DNA from: Arthrobacter agilis
GTDB taxonomy: Bacteria; Actinomycetota; Actinomycetes; Actinomycetales; Micrococcaceae
DNA: 64,000 bases
Assembly: GCF_006494655.1 (NCBI RefSeq)
Contig: NZ_VHIM01000005.1
Location: 124,001-188,000 of the forward strand
Reading direction: 5' to 3'
Part shown: piece by piece, positions 27,667 through 36,458 of the stretch
How positions within the stretch are numbered: position 1 is the first letter of the stretch
Layout of the letters: the number at the start of each line of letters is the position of its first letter
Notes under the pieces: generated by a model
The model's input: the letters and a program-made list of their open reading frames with translations, nothing else
Database searches by the model: none
What the model was told of the DNA's origin: nothing
Made by a program: the position numbers and the translations under genes

Positions 27667-28038
27667 GTGTCCGAGAGCGATCCGGCGACCCCTGTGGGCA
27701 GCGCTCCGAGTCTCGTGCACCGGGTCGAGCCGGATGCGCGACGCCTCGACGCAGGAGCAGCGACCTTTCGGATGCTCGCGGATCCCACGCGCCTCCACAT
27801 CCTCTGGCTCCTCACCCAGGGCCCCGCCGACGTCGGCACACTGGTCGCAGCGACGGGCGCGAACCGCACGGCCGTCAGTCAGCACCTGGCCAAACTCCGG
27901 CTCTCCGGCCTCGTCGCGACGCGCAAGGACGCCCGCAAGGTGATCTATCGCATCATCGACGGGCACCTGGCCCGGCTGATCCTCGAGGGTATGAACCACG
28001 CAGACCATCGCGTCACCGGGGAGCCTGTCCACGAGTAA
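27667..28038 (+). CDS. ArsR/SmtB-family regulator
   Basis: A 123-residue winged-helix repressor: FRMLADPTRLHILWLLTQGPADVGTLVAATGANRTAVSQHLAKLRLSGLVATRKDARKVIY (wing), split here by the usual family spacing. The C-terminus has His-rich sequence (MNHADHR...VHE) and the N-terminus an HRVEPD segment, which could supply metal ligands as in Ni/Co sensors of the NmtR/KmtR type. The GTG start at 27667 follows GGAAGGGA. It probably regulates the MFS gene just upstream. Confidence 0.87.
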   Translation: MSESDPATPVGSAPSLVHRVEPDARRLDAGAATFRMLADPTRLHILWLLTQGPADVGTLVAATGANRTAVSQHLAKLRLSGLVATRKDARKVIYRIIDGHLARLILEGMNHADHRVTGEPVHE

Positions 28039-28140
28039 CGTCGACGGGCTCCTGTGCGGAGCTCTCCACGGCTCGGGGCCGTGTCCGGTCCGCTAGGTTG
28101 AGATGCAGCGTGCCGCCCTCCGGCGCGCCCTCTCGACGGG

Positions 28141-28728
28141 ATGGAAGCCATGGATCGGTTCACCTACGACGAACGCGGTGCAACCGACCGGCCGTTCCCT
28201 GAATCGCTCGACGGCGGCTGGCCGAACGGATACACCGTCATGGTCGAGACCCACGCCATCGAGGCAGCCGACCCCTCCGCGGCCTTCATCGCGCTCACGG
28301 AGGGAATCCTGGCCTGGAACCTGCACCGCGGGGCCGGGCTCACCATGGAGTCGGATGCCGGACGGGCAGAGCCGGGCGTCCGCGTCGTCTCAGGCTTCGG
28401 GCTGGGTCGGGTGCGCATCAAGGCGCCGTGCCGCGTCCTCTGGTCGCGGTCCCCCCAGCTCGACGGCGCGGGAAGGGCCGAGCCGGGCCAGCGGGCCGGG
28501 TTCGGGTACGGGACGCTCCCAGGACACCCCGTTCGGGGGGAAGAGGGCTTCTACGCCGAACTGACGGCCGACAATCGCGTGGTGTTCATCTGCACCGCAT
28601 ACAGCATGCCGGCGAGCCTGCTGTATCGGCTGGCCTCGCCGGTCACGCGCCTGACGCAGCGGTACGTGCTGTCCCGCTATGTCCTCTCGGCGCGCGCTCT
28701 GGCCGCGGCCGGCCCCGGCCCTCGCTGA
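28141..28728 (+). CDS. DUF1990 (UPF0548) protein
   Basis: 195 residues recognisable as DUF1990 by the NRVVFICTAYSMPASLLYRL C-terminal region, AGFGYGTLPGHPVRGEEGF in the middle and RVRIKAPCRVLW. Plant and bacterial members lack a proven function. Start ATG 28141, with ATG 28150 also possible. No sign of coupling to its neighbours. Confidence 0.8.
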   Translation: MEAMDRFTYDERGATDRPFPESLDGGWPNGYTVMVETHAIEAADPSAAFIALTEGILAWNLHRGAGLTMESDAGRAEPGVRVVSGFGLGRVRIKAPCRVLWSRSPQLDGAGRAEPGQRAGFGYGTLPGHPVRGEEGFYAELTADNRVVFICTAYSMPASLLYRLASPVTRLTQRYVLSRYVLSARALAAAGPGPR

Positions 28729-29054
28729 CAGTGCGCACTCGCTCGGCCGACCTGCTGGAAAAGGTCGCCATGTCGAGGACATCCGCGCGCCGAGGCCTCA
28801 CCGATGCTGAATCGTTATACCTGTTTCCTCCTCGGGCCCGTTGTCGTCCCGAGCGCTGGCGCTTAGGTTGAGGTAACAGTGATCGTTCAGGGTACGTCCA
28901 GTTGCTTAGGAGGTTCGCCTGGTTCTTACGATCGGCGGATCATGATGTTCTGTTCGCGGCGGCCTCCCGGAGGCCGCCGCTTGCGTGTGGGGCCGCAAGC
29001 TGGGGCCGTCGGGGGTCGCCCGGGGGATACTACGTGTTTCAGGAGAAGCAGATC
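28729..29054 (+). promoter_or_regulatory. Long leader with two hairpins before the surface-protein gene
   Basis: A 326-base gap. An 11-bp perfect hairpin (28956-28966 with 28970-28980, 3-base loop) is directly followed by a second hairpin (GCTTGCG at 28979 with CGCAAGC ending about 29000), sharing two bases, so the two may be alternatives. Neither has a T-tract. The remainder holds no recognised riboswitch and no convincing promoter. AGGAGAAG precedes the downstream start. Confidence 0.45.
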
Positions 29055-29969
29055 ATGATTGTTGCAAGAAAATGGGTTGCTGCCGGATCGACAGCCACCC
29101 TCCTCGCCGGCGGGTTGTTCCTCGGCGCTCCGATGGCCTCAGCCGCACCCGGCGACGCAGCCTGCCTGCAGGCATCGACCCAGTTCAACGCCGCGCTCGG
29201 CGCGGCGGGCGTCGACGTCGCCTTCGTGAACAACTTCGAGGCCGCTACGGCAGCCGTCGTCACGGCAGCAGAGACCTACGCTGCCGCGGTCGCGGCAGCT
29301 GAATCATCGGATGCAGCCGTCACGGCGCAGGCTGCTGTCGTGAAGGCCGAGGCTGACTACGAGGCCGCTACCGCGCTCGTCGCGACGGCACAAGCGAACT
29401 ACGACGCCGTCTTCGAGGCGTCAGCCGACCCCTCCATCGATCCCGGAGTCGTCGCTGCCCAGAATGACCTGACGCTTGCCCTCGCGGCACAGGCCACCGC
29501 CTCGAACATCGGTCTCGCGGCCACCGCCGCGCTCGAGGCCGCACTGAACACCCCCGCCGTGATGGAGGCTGAGGCGGCCCTCGAGACGGCCGGCGCCAAC
29601 GCGGACGCTCTCCTCGCGCAGCTCAGCGGGAACGAGGCCCTGGCGGCCGAGCTCCTCGGGCTGTTCAAGGCGTTCCTCGCGGCGTGTGATGCCAGTGCTA
29701 TCGGTGTGGATCCCGTGACGCCCGTCGTCGTCGTGCCTGTCGCTCCTGCCCCCGCGGCTCCCGTTGCGCCTGTGACTCCCGGGGCCGGAACAGGCAACGG
29801 CGTCGTCGCACCGACCGGCACCAACAAGGGCCTGAACGTCCAGACCGCTGTCGTGAGCGAGGACAACAGCCCGGCTGTCGCCCTACTCGCAGCGTTGCTG
29901 GCCGTCGGTGTCGCTGTGCCGGTAGCCACCGCGGCCCGGATGCGCCGCCTGGAGCGCGCACAGCGCTAG
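29055..29969 (+). CDS. Secreted surface protein with C-terminal sorting-like signal
   Basis: 304 residues. A signal peptide ends at ASAA (about residue 32). An Ala-rich helical, probably coiled-coil region runs to about 215 (many AAETYAAAVAAAE, AQANYDAVFEA heptads) with only two Cys (about 38 and 212), which may form a disulfide. A Pro/Val linker follows, then GLNVQTAV (about 262-269), a hydrophobic segment (AVALLAALLAVGVAVPVATAA) and a basic tail RMRRLERAQR. That tripartite end is a sorting signal, though NVQTA replaces LPXTG or LAXTG. A sortase gene lies 98 bases downstream and is the likely partner. Confidence 0.7.
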   Translation: MIVARKWVAAGSTATLLAGGLFLGAPMASAAPGDAACLQASTQFNAALGAAGVDVAFVNNFEAATAAVVTAAETYAAAVAAAESSDAAVTAQAAVVKAEADYEAATALVATAQANYDAVFEASADPSIDPGVVAAQNDLTLALAAQATASNIGLAATAALEAALNTPAVMEAEAALETAGANADALLAQLSGNEALAAELLGLFKAFLAACDASAIGVDPVTPVVVVPVAPAPAAPVAPVTPGAGTGNGVVAPTGTNKGLNVQTAVVSEDNSPAVALLAALLAVGVAVPVATAARMRRLERAQR

Positions 29970-29979
29970 TACACTGGCC

Positions 29980-30028
29980 GTCCCGGCGCGGTTCGACAGT
30001 CCATGCGGCCGTTGGACCGCGCCGGGAC
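29980..30028 (+). terminator. Stem-loop between surface-protein and sortase genes
   Basis: A 13-bp perfect stem (29980-29992 with 30016-30028) closes a 23-base loop. No T-tract follows, so it may be a partial terminator letting less sortase than substrate be made. Confidence 0.5.
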
Positions 30029-30067
30029 AACGCAGCACTCTCCTCCTACCTCAGGACACACCAGCAG

Positions 30068-30784
30068 ATGCACCAGCACCGGAGCGCGGACGAGACCCTC
30101 GACCAGGAGCCTCTCGGACCTGTCGTCCGGCCTCGCCGCAGGACAGCCGGGAAGCGCCGACTGGCGTTGCCGCTCGCCGCCGTCGCCGGACTCCTGGTCG
30201 CCTGCTCCGTCCTGCCGCCCGAGTCGGCGGACGCACCTCCGTCACCCTCGTCGTCCCTGTCCGCGGTCGCGACGACCGCACCCGCCCCGTCGCCGTCGGC
30301 CGCCGCCCCGACCCCCGAGCCGACTCCGCCGGCCGGTCCGGCAGCGTCGCAGCCCACCGGGCTCGTGTTCCCGGCCGCGGGCATCGACATGGCGGTCCTG
30401 CCACTGACTCCGAGCGACGCCGACCTCGCAGCGCAGACCCTCGTGCCGCCGCTCACGACCGATGCCTACTGGCTCACGTCCTACGGCGTTCCCGGAGCAG
30501 GGTCGGTCAACACCACGTACATCGCGGGCCACAGTTGGGACGGGAAGGACGCACCGTTCAACAGGCTGAGCGACGAGACCCTCGTGGGCGACGAGTTCAC
30601 CCTGGACACCGGGACGGGCAGCATGACGTATGTGGTCGATTCCGTGATCACGCATGACAAGGACACCCTGAAGGACAGCGATATCTGGAACATCGTGCCC
30701 AATCGCGTGGTCCTCATCAGTTGCTACACCGAGGACCCCTGGGGGAAGAACGTGGTTCTCACGGCCATGCCGAAGACCGCCTGA
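30068..30784 (+). CDS. Class E/F-like sortase with lipobox
   Basis: A transpeptidase expected to attach surface proteins. The 238 residues start with a basic head, a membrane/signal segment and a lipobox-like LVAC (about Cys46), then a Ser/Pro/Ala linker to about 98. The sortase domain follows: TTYIAGHSW (catalytic His), LISCYTEDPWGKN (catalytic Cys; the usual Arg appears to be in NIVPNRVVLISC). The compact domain and TLKD-type loops fit actinobacterial class F or E. It is paired with the surface protein just upstream. Confidence 0.8.
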   Translation: MHQHRSADETLDQEPLGPVVRPRRRTAGKRRLALPLAAVAGLLVACSVLPPESADAPPSPSSSLSAVATTAPAPSPSAAAPTPEPTPPAGPAASQPTGLVFPAAGIDMAVLPLTPSDADLAAQTLVPPLTTDAYWLTSYGVPGAGSVNTTYIAGHSWDGKDAPFNRLSDETLVGDEFTLDTGTGSMTYVVDSVITHDKDTLKDSDIWNIVPNRVVLISCYTEDPWGKNVVLTAMPKTA

Positions 30785-30804
30785 CAGCTGCCGTCCTCGT
30801 ACCG

Positions 30805-30838
30805 GAGGCTCGTGCCAGGTGATGCGGGCCTCTTTTTG
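30805..30838 (+). terminator. Weak terminator after the sortase gene
   Basis: A GAGGC/GCCTC pairing (30805-30809 with 30828-30832) followed by TTTTT. The stem is short, so support is modest. Confidence 0.4.
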
Positions 30839-30866
30839 TGCAGCGAGACGTCCTCGACCGACGGTC

Positions 30867-30936
30867 GCAAACCCGCGGCGGCGTGTCAGGTGCGGCGTGA
30901 CGCCCCCGCGGGTCTGGCGGCCCGGCTCGGCGTGCC
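30867..30936 (+). repeat. Dispersed ~70-bp intergenic repeat, copy A
   Basis: One of three related copies in the window (others near 62248-62315, reversed, and 63496-63564). They share CAAACCCG-GGC, GTGTCAG, a GGCG-TGA-CGCC mini-hairpin, CCCCCGCGG, TCTGGC and GCCCGGCTCGGCG in the same order and spacing. This copy lies between the convergent sortase and purL genes. Confidence 0.75.
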
Positions 30937-30981
30937 ACCCCCGGAGCGGCCGACGGGGGCGTTGCCCCGCCGGCCTGCGTC

Positions 30982-33270
30982 CTAGCCGAAGTGCTTCGGC
31001 AGCGTTCCCTCGTGTGCTTCGCGGAGCTGCGCGATCGGCAGGTTGAAGTACCCCTGCACATCGAGCGCCTGGTTCTCCGTGTCCACCACGCCGATGCGGA
31101 TGGTCGGGAAGTTCCGCGCCGTGCACATGTCGTTGAAGCGGACCTCCTCCGAGCGGGGGACAGCGACGACCGCGCGCGCCTGGCTCTCGCTGAACAGTGC
31201 CGTGAACGCGTCGATGCCGTCGCGCTCGCACAGTTCGTCGAGGCCGATGCGCGCGCCGACACCGAAACGCAGTGCCATCTCGCTGAGGCCCGCCGCGAGG
31301 CCGCCCTCGGAGAGGTCGTGGGCGCCGTCGATCATGCCGTCACGCGAGCAGTTGACGAGGATCGCAGCGAGCGTCTTCTCGGCGGCGAGATCCAGCGCGG
31401 GAGGCTGCCCGCCGAGGTGCCCGCGCAGGTTCGCCCACTCGGACCCGTCCAGCTCGGCCGCCGTGGTGCCCAGCAGGTAGATGGCCTGGCCGTCCTCGCG
31501 CCAGCCCGAGGGCGTGCGGCGCGCGACGTCGTCGAACACACCGAGCACGCCGACCACCGGGGTGGGATGGATGGCCACGCCGCCGGTCTGGTTGTACAGC
31601 GAGACGTTGCCGCCGGTCACGGGGACACCCAGCTCCTGGCAGGCGTCGGCGAGGCCGCGGACCGTCTCGGCGAACTGCCACATGACCTCGGGATCCTCGG
31701 GGGAGCCGAAGTTCAGGCAGTCGGTGACGGCGAGCGGCTCGGCGCCCGACGTCGCGACGTTCCGGTACGCTTCGGCGAGGGCCAGGCGCGCACCCTCGTA
31801 GGGATTCAGGTAGGAGTAGCGGCCGTTCGCGTCGGTAGAGATTGCGACGCCGAGACCGGTCTCCTCGTCGACGCGGACCACGCCCGCGTCGTCGGGCATG
31901 GCCAGGGCTGTATTGCCCTGGACGTAGCGGTCGTACTGGTCGGTCACCCAGTCCTTCGAGCACATGTTCGGCGACGCCATGAGCTCGAGGACGGCCTCGC
32001 GCAGGTCGGTCGGCTGCCCGCCGGCGAATGCATCCGCCTGGACCCCGTCGAGCCACGCGGGACGGGAGTACGGGCGCTCGTAGACGGGTCCCTCGTGCGC
32101 GACCGTGCGGGGATCGACGTCGACGATCTTCTCGCCGTCCCACTCGATGATGAGTCGGCCGGTGCCGGTGACCTCGCCGAGCCAGGAGTACTCCACGGCC
32201 CACCGGTCCATGATGGCCTCGAACGCGCCGACGTTCTCGGGCGTGACGACCGCCATCATGCGCTCCTGCGACTCCGACATGAGGATCTCACCGGGGGTCA
32301 GCGACGGATCCCGCAGCAGCACGTTCGTGAGTTCCACGTGCATGCCGCCGTCGCCGTTGGAGGCGAGCTCCGACGTCGCGCAGGAGATGCCTGCGGCGCC
32401 GAGGTCCTGGATGCCCTCCACCACGGAGGCCTTGAACAGTTCGAGGCAGCACTCGATGAGCACCTTCTCGGCGAACGGATCGCCGACCTGCACGGCGGGG
32501 CGCTTTGACGGCTTCGAGGAATCGAAGGACTCCGAGGCGAGGACGGACGCGCCGCCGATGCCGTCGCCGCCGGTCCGGGCGCCGAACAGGACCACCCTGT
32601 TGCCGGCGCCGGAGGCGTTGGCGAGGCGGATGTCCTCGTGGCGCAGCACGCCCACCGCGAGGGCGTTCACCAGCGGATTGCCCTGGTACACGGAGTCGAA
32701 GACCACCTCGCCGCCGATGTTCGGCAGGCCGAGGGAGTTACCGTAGCCACCGATGCCCGCGACGATCCCGTGCACGAGGCGGGCGGTGTCCGGGTGGTCG
32801 ATCGCGCCGAAGCGCAGCGGGTCCATGACGGCAACGGGACGGGCGCCCATGGAGATGATGTCGCGGACGATGCCGCCGACGCCGGTGGCAGCGCCCTGGT
32901 AGGGCTCCACGAAGGACGGATGGTTGTGGCTCTCCACCTTGAAGGTCACGGCCCAGCCGTCACCGATGTCGACGACACCGGCGTTCTCGCCGATGCCCAC
33001 GAGCAGGTGCTCCTTCATGGCGTCGGTGACCTTGTCGCCGAACTGGCGCAGGTGCACCTTCGAGGACTTGTAGGAGCAGTGCTCGCTCCACATCACCGAG
33101 TACATGGCGAGCTCCGCGCCGGTCGGGCGCCGCCCGAGGATCTCCTCGACGCGTTGGTACTCGTTCTCCTTGAGGCCGAGCTCCGCCCACGGGAGCGCCT
33201 GGCCGGGCGTGGCCTCCGCGTTCGCGACGGTGTCGATGTTGAACTTCCTGGACGTCGTCTCTGCAGTCAC
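30982..33270 (-). CDS. purL: Phosphoribosylformylglycinamidine synthase, large subunit
   Basis: Fourth step of purine synthesis: FGAR plus glutamine-derived ammonia gives FGAM. 762 residues, the short Gram-positive form needing PurQ and PurS. Motifs: [82 protein letters not shown] 33270 directly abuts the purQ stop. Transcribed with purS and purQ. Confidence 0.97.
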   Translation of the reverse strand: MTAETTSRKFNIDTVANAEATPGQALPWAELGLKENEYQRVEEILGRRPTGAELAMYSVMWSEHCSYKSSKVHLRQFGDKVTDAMKEHLLVGIGENAGVVDIGDGWAVTFKVESHNHPSFVEPYQGAATGVGGIVRDIISMGARPVAVMDPLRFGAIDHPDTARLVHGIVAGIGGYGNSLGLPNIGGEVVFDSVYQGNPLVNALAVGVLRHEDIRLANASGAGNRVVLFGARTGGDGIGGASVLASESFDSSKPSKRPAVQVGDPFAEKVLIECCLELFKASVVEGIQDLGAAGISCATSELASNGDGGMHVELTNVLLRDPSLTPGEILMSESQERMMAVVTPENVGAFEAIMDRWAVEYSWLGEVTGTGRLIIEWDGEKIVDVDPRTVAHEGPVYERPYSRPAWLDGVQADAFAGGQPTDLREAVLELMASPNMCSKDWVTDQYDRYVQGNTALAMPDDAGVVRVDEETGLGVAISTDANGRYSYLNPYEGARLALAEAYRNVATSGAEPLAVTDCLNFGSPEDPEVMWQFAETVRGLADACQELGVPVTGGNVSLYNQTGGVAIHPTPVVGVLGVFDDVARRTPSGWREDGQAIYLLGTTAAELDGSEWANLRGHLGGQPPALDLAAEKTLAAILVNCSRDGMIDGAHDLSEGGLAAGLSEMALRFGVGARIGLDELCERDGIDAFTALFSESQARAVVAVPRSEEVRFNDMCTARNFPTIRIGVVDTENQALDVQGYFNLPIAQLREAHEGTLPKHFG

Positions 33271-34068
33271 TTAGCCCACCAGTTTCTTGAGTACCGAGGT
33301 GAAGATGCCGAGCCCGTCGGTGCCGCCGCGCACGCCGACCTCGCCGCGCGCGGAGGAATCGGGACCGAAGCCCGCCTCGACGGCGTGCTCGGGGTGCGGC
33401 ATGAGCCCCACGACGTTGCCCGCGATGTTCGAGATGCCGGCGATGTCGCGCCGGGAGCCGTTCGGGTTGCCGTCGACGTAGCGGAAGACCACGCGGCCCT
33501 CGCCCTCGAGCTCGTCGAGCGTGCGGTTGTCGGCGACGAACTGCCCGTCCTGGTTCTTCAGGGGGATGACGATCTCCTCATCCCGCGCGTACGCGGAGGT
33601 CCAGGACGTCTCGGCGTTCTCGACGCGCAGACGCTGGTCACGGCAGATGAAGTGCAGATGGTTGTTCTTGATCATCGACCCCGGCAGCAGGTGTGCCTCG
33701 GTGAGGACCTGGAAGCCGTTGCAGATGCCGAGGACCGGCAGGGCATCGGGCCCGCCCGACGCCGCGCGGGCTATCTGCTCCATCAGGGGGGCGAAGCGGG
33801 AGATCGCGCCGGCGCGGAGGTAGTCGCCGTAGGAGAATCCGCCGGGGATGATCACGGCGTCGACCTCGTGGAGGTCGTGGTCACCGTGCCAGAGCTGGAC
33901 GGCGCTGCCACCGGCGAGGCGGACGGCGCGGACGGCGTCGCGGTCGTCGAGTGAGCCCGGGAACGTGACGACGCCGACCGTCACGCCGTTCAACGGGCTG
34001 TCGTCGTTGTTCGAAGCGACGGGCTGCGGCCCGCCGATGAGTGGCGTCTCGATATCTGCGGCGCTCAC
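33271..34068 (-). CDS. purQ: Phosphoribosylformylglycinamidine synthase, glutaminase subunit
   Basis: Class I glutamine amidotransferase that supplies ammonia to PurL. 265 residues with Cys nucleophile in VLGICNGFQ and catalytic His/Glu in MPHPEHAVE. The first 25 or so residues ([23 protein letters not shown]...) are a polar extension before the conserved [15 protein letters not shown] 34068 overlaps the purS stop (GTGA); an internal start closer to the conserved domain is possible. Confidence 0.96.
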   Translation of the reverse strand: MSAADIETPLIGGPQPVASNNDDSPLNGVTVGVVTFPGSLDDRDAVRAVRLAGGSAVQLWHGDHDLHEVDAVIIPGGFSYGDYLRAGAISRFAPLMEQIARAASGGPDALPVLGICNGFQVLTEAHLLPGSMIKNNHLHFICRDQRLRVENAETSWTSAYARDEEIVIPLKNQDGQFVADNRTLDELEGEGRVVFRYVDGNPNGSRRDIAGISNIAGNVVGLMPHPEHAVEAGFGPDSSARGEVGVRGGTDGLGIFTSVLKKLVG

Positions 34069-34325
34069 TGGCCGTCCTCCTCGATGACCTCCACGCGCGT
34101 GACGTCCTCGATGACGGGGTTCGACAGCAGCGTGGTGGCCGCGTGGCGCGCCTGCTCGAGGACCTCGGCGGTGACCTCACCGTCGACGGTCAGTTCGAAG
34201 CGCTTGCCCTGGCGGACCCCGGCGAATCCGGTGAGGCCGATCCGGGGGAGGGCTCCGGCGATCGCCTTACCCTGAGGGTCGAGGATCTCGGGCTTGGGCA
34301 TGACGTCGACAACGATCCGGGGCAT
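34065..34325 (-). CDS. purS: Phosphoribosylformylglycinamidine synthase, PurS subunit
   Basis: 86-residue adaptor that holds PurL and PurQ together: [21 protein letters not shown] and [12 protein letters not shown] are typical. ATG 34325 has AGGAG upstream; a longer in-frame start at 34352 has none. First gene of the purS-purQ-purL operon. Confidence 0.95.
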   Translation of the reverse strand: MPRIVVDVMPKPEILDPQGKAIAGALPRIGLTGFAGVRQGKRFELTVDGEVTAEVLEQARHAATTLLSNPVIEDVTRVEVIEEDGQ

Positions 34326-34599
34326 CCGGCAACTCCTGTGCGTGAGCGGCAAGTGCTGGGGGTTCCAGCCTTAAATGCAGGAGCCCGGAAGTGCCGTCTC
34401 ACGCCGTGTCCGAAGGGACTGTCCGAAGGACTGTCGGGAATGACACCGGCGCTCCGCGAGCTTGCCCCGCAAGTCTACCGGGAATCGGTGGGTCCCCGAG
34501 GCCGCCGCGTGAGTCCCCGGGCTCCGTGACGCTTCATGGGGCTTGATGGCGCTCCGTGACGCTTCGTCAGGCTTCGGGAGCGACGGCGCAGGACGCCGG

Positions 34600-35250
34600 T
34601 CAGGTGCCGGGAGCCCCGAGGATGTCCCGCACGCTGTTCCAGCGCGAGATCTCGCAACCGTCCGTGAGGGCGAAGGCCGCGAGGACGGAGGTGCCGTCGA
34701 TCTCGCCGGTGATGCTTGCGGTCTGCGGACCGCCGTACTGCTGCGTGCAGATGACGTCCTTGTTCGGCCGGGCGGTGAAGAACTGCGCTCCGAGTTCGGA
34801 CAGGCGGGCACACGCCGCGTCCGCACCGGGCAGGGTGGTCGCAGGTCCGGGGGCCCCGTCGATGCACTCGAGCACGTACTGCGCGGGCTCCGCGGCAGCA
34901 TCCTGCTTGATGGAGATGGTCAGCAGGGCGTTGGAAGCCGACGCCGACGCCGAATCCGAAGCCGGAGCCGGAGCCGAATCCGGAGCCGGCGGCGTCGTCG
35001 GGCTCGCTGGAGCGGACGACGGTGAGGGCTGGGGTGTGGCTGACTGCACGGTGGTCTCCTGGTCGGTGGGTTCCGCCGCGGGGTCCCCCGACGCGCAGGC
35101 CGAGAGAGTGAGGGACAGGGCGGCGAGGGGGAGTACGAGGGCCGCGAAGCCGCTCCTGCGGCGGCGGGTCAGGGCGTCCGCGGCGGCGGTCGGGACTGTA
35201 ATCGGGACTGTGCTCGGCGGACACATCGTGCCCGGATCGGTGCTGCTCAT
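34600..35250 (-). CDS. Lipoprotein with SSI-like protease inhibitor domain
   Basis: 216 residues: basic stretch RRRRSGF, hydrophobic core, lipobox LSAC (about Cys51), a Pro/Ser/Ala linker to about 107, then a domain resembling Streptomyces subtilisin inhibitor (YVLECIDG, LPGADAACARLSELGAQFF, CTQQYGGPQTASITGEIDG, FALTDGCEISRW), with four Cys in the two-disulfide arrangement. The P1 site is not certain. It lies 1.2 kb from a secreted subtilase gene on the other strand, so it may protect the cell from that protease; inference. ATG 35250 follows AGGGGGAA. Confidence 0.7.
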   Translation of the reverse strand: MSSTDPGTMCPPSTVPITVPTAAADALTRRRRSGFAALVLPLAALSLTLSACASGDPAAEPTDQETTVQSATPQPSPSSAPASPTTPPAPDSAPAPASDSASASASNALLTISIKQDAAAEPAQYVLECIDGAPGPATTLPGADAACARLSELGAQFFTARPNKDVICTQQYGGPQTASITGEIDGTSVLAAFALTDGCEISRWNSVRDILGAPGT

Positions 35251-35356
35251 GCGGTTCCCCCTCGGCTGGCTTACCAGCGTAGCGGCTGGTGGAATCACAA
35301 CGAAGGACGACGCCGGTGCGTCCCGACGTCGTTTCCGCCCGGCGACCGCAGCGGTG

Positions 35357-36238
35357 TCAGACGTTCTCGAGAGCGTGATCGAGGGCGTCGAGGAGCCGCC
35401 CCCGGAGCACCTGCGACTCCTCGGCGAAGCCGCGCTGCAGGCGGACGTACTCCGCCTTGCCCTCGGTGGTCTCGATCCGGATGGGGGCGTAGTCCCAGGG
35501 AGCGAGGTCGTAGGGGGAAGCCCTCATGTCCATGCTGCGGATCCGCCAGGACAGCTCGAAGCAATCCATGACGATCTCGCTCGGCAGCAGGGGTGTCAGC
35601 TTGTACGCCCATTTGTAGAGGTCCATGTTGGCGTGCAGGCACCCTGGCTGCTCCAGGTCGCGCTGCGACTCCCGTGTGGGAGTGAGCTCGTTGAGCGGGA
35701 CGGCCTGCGGCGTGTAGAAGCGGAAGGCGTCGAAGTGGGTGCAGCGGATGCGGGCCGATTCGACGACGTCGTCGGTCCCCGCGGCCCCGAGGCGCAGGTC
35801 GAGGTACTCGTGGCGGACGCCGTTGACGGCGGACCTGTACGTCATGGCCCATTCGTGGAGCCCGAAGCACCCGAACTGCGCCGGGCGCGCCGCGGTCCGG
35901 GCGAGGATCAGGCGTGCGAAGTCGACAGCGTCGCGGCGTTCGGTGAGGAAGCGCAGGGGATCGACGCGCGCGTCGCCGTCGTCCTCTGTGTAGTACTTCC
36001 AGCCGGCGCGGTGTTGGGCCGCGCCCTGCAGGAGGACGCCCGCGCCCGGGTGCCAGCGGAGCAGCTGGCCCGGCTTCTGGGTGTAGTACGTGAAGAGGAA
36101 ATCCTCCACGGGGTGCTTGGCGCCCCGCGATCGCCGTTCGAGGTAGGGATCCGCAAAGACGGCCACGCGCTCCTGGTGCAACCGCTCCCGTGCCTGCCAC
36201 TCCGCTTCAGGGAGGCGGGTCAAGAGCTGGGCGGGCAT
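35357..36238 (-). CDS. Conserved protein, presumed 3-methyladenine DNA glycosylase
   Basis: 293 residues of a family conserved in Actinobacteria that databases usually name 3-methyladenine DNA glycosylase. Visible landmarks: HPVEDFLFTYYTQKPGQLLRWHPG, FGCFGLHEWAMTY, HFDAFRFYTPQA and CLHANMDLYKWAYKLTPLLPS. I see no helix-hairpin-helix motif, so the activity rests on the family name alone. ATG 36238 is preceded by GGGACA. Monocistronic-looking. Confidence 0.55.
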   Translation of the reverse strand: MPAQLLTRLPEAEWQARERLHQERVAVFADPYLERRSRGAKHPVEDFLFTYYTQKPGQLLRWHPGAGVLLQGAAQHRAGWKYYTEDDGDARVDPLRFLTERRDAVDFARLILARTAARPAQFGCFGLHEWAMTYRSAVNGVRHEYLDLRLGAAGTDDVVESARIRCTHFDAFRFYTPQAVPLNELTPTRESQRDLEQPGCLHANMDLYKWAYKLTPLLPSEIVMDCFELSWRIRSMDMRASPYDLAPWDYAPIRIETTEGKAEYVRLQRGFAEESQVLRGRLLDALDHALENV

Positions 36239-36458
36239 TGTCCCATTATCACCCCGACCTGCATCGGTAAATACCCTGTGCGATTTCTGTGGAAGCAGGG
36301 CGAGGCTGTCTGGTCGATGAGTGTTGCCTCGGGTAAGTTTGTGCTCGCCGTGGCGTCTGTGAGGGTAATCACAGGTCGGGGGTCCTATCCAGGAGACCGC
36401 GGCATCGGGGGAACGGCCTTGGCCGGCCCGCACTTTTTACGAGAGGCACAACCTTCCT

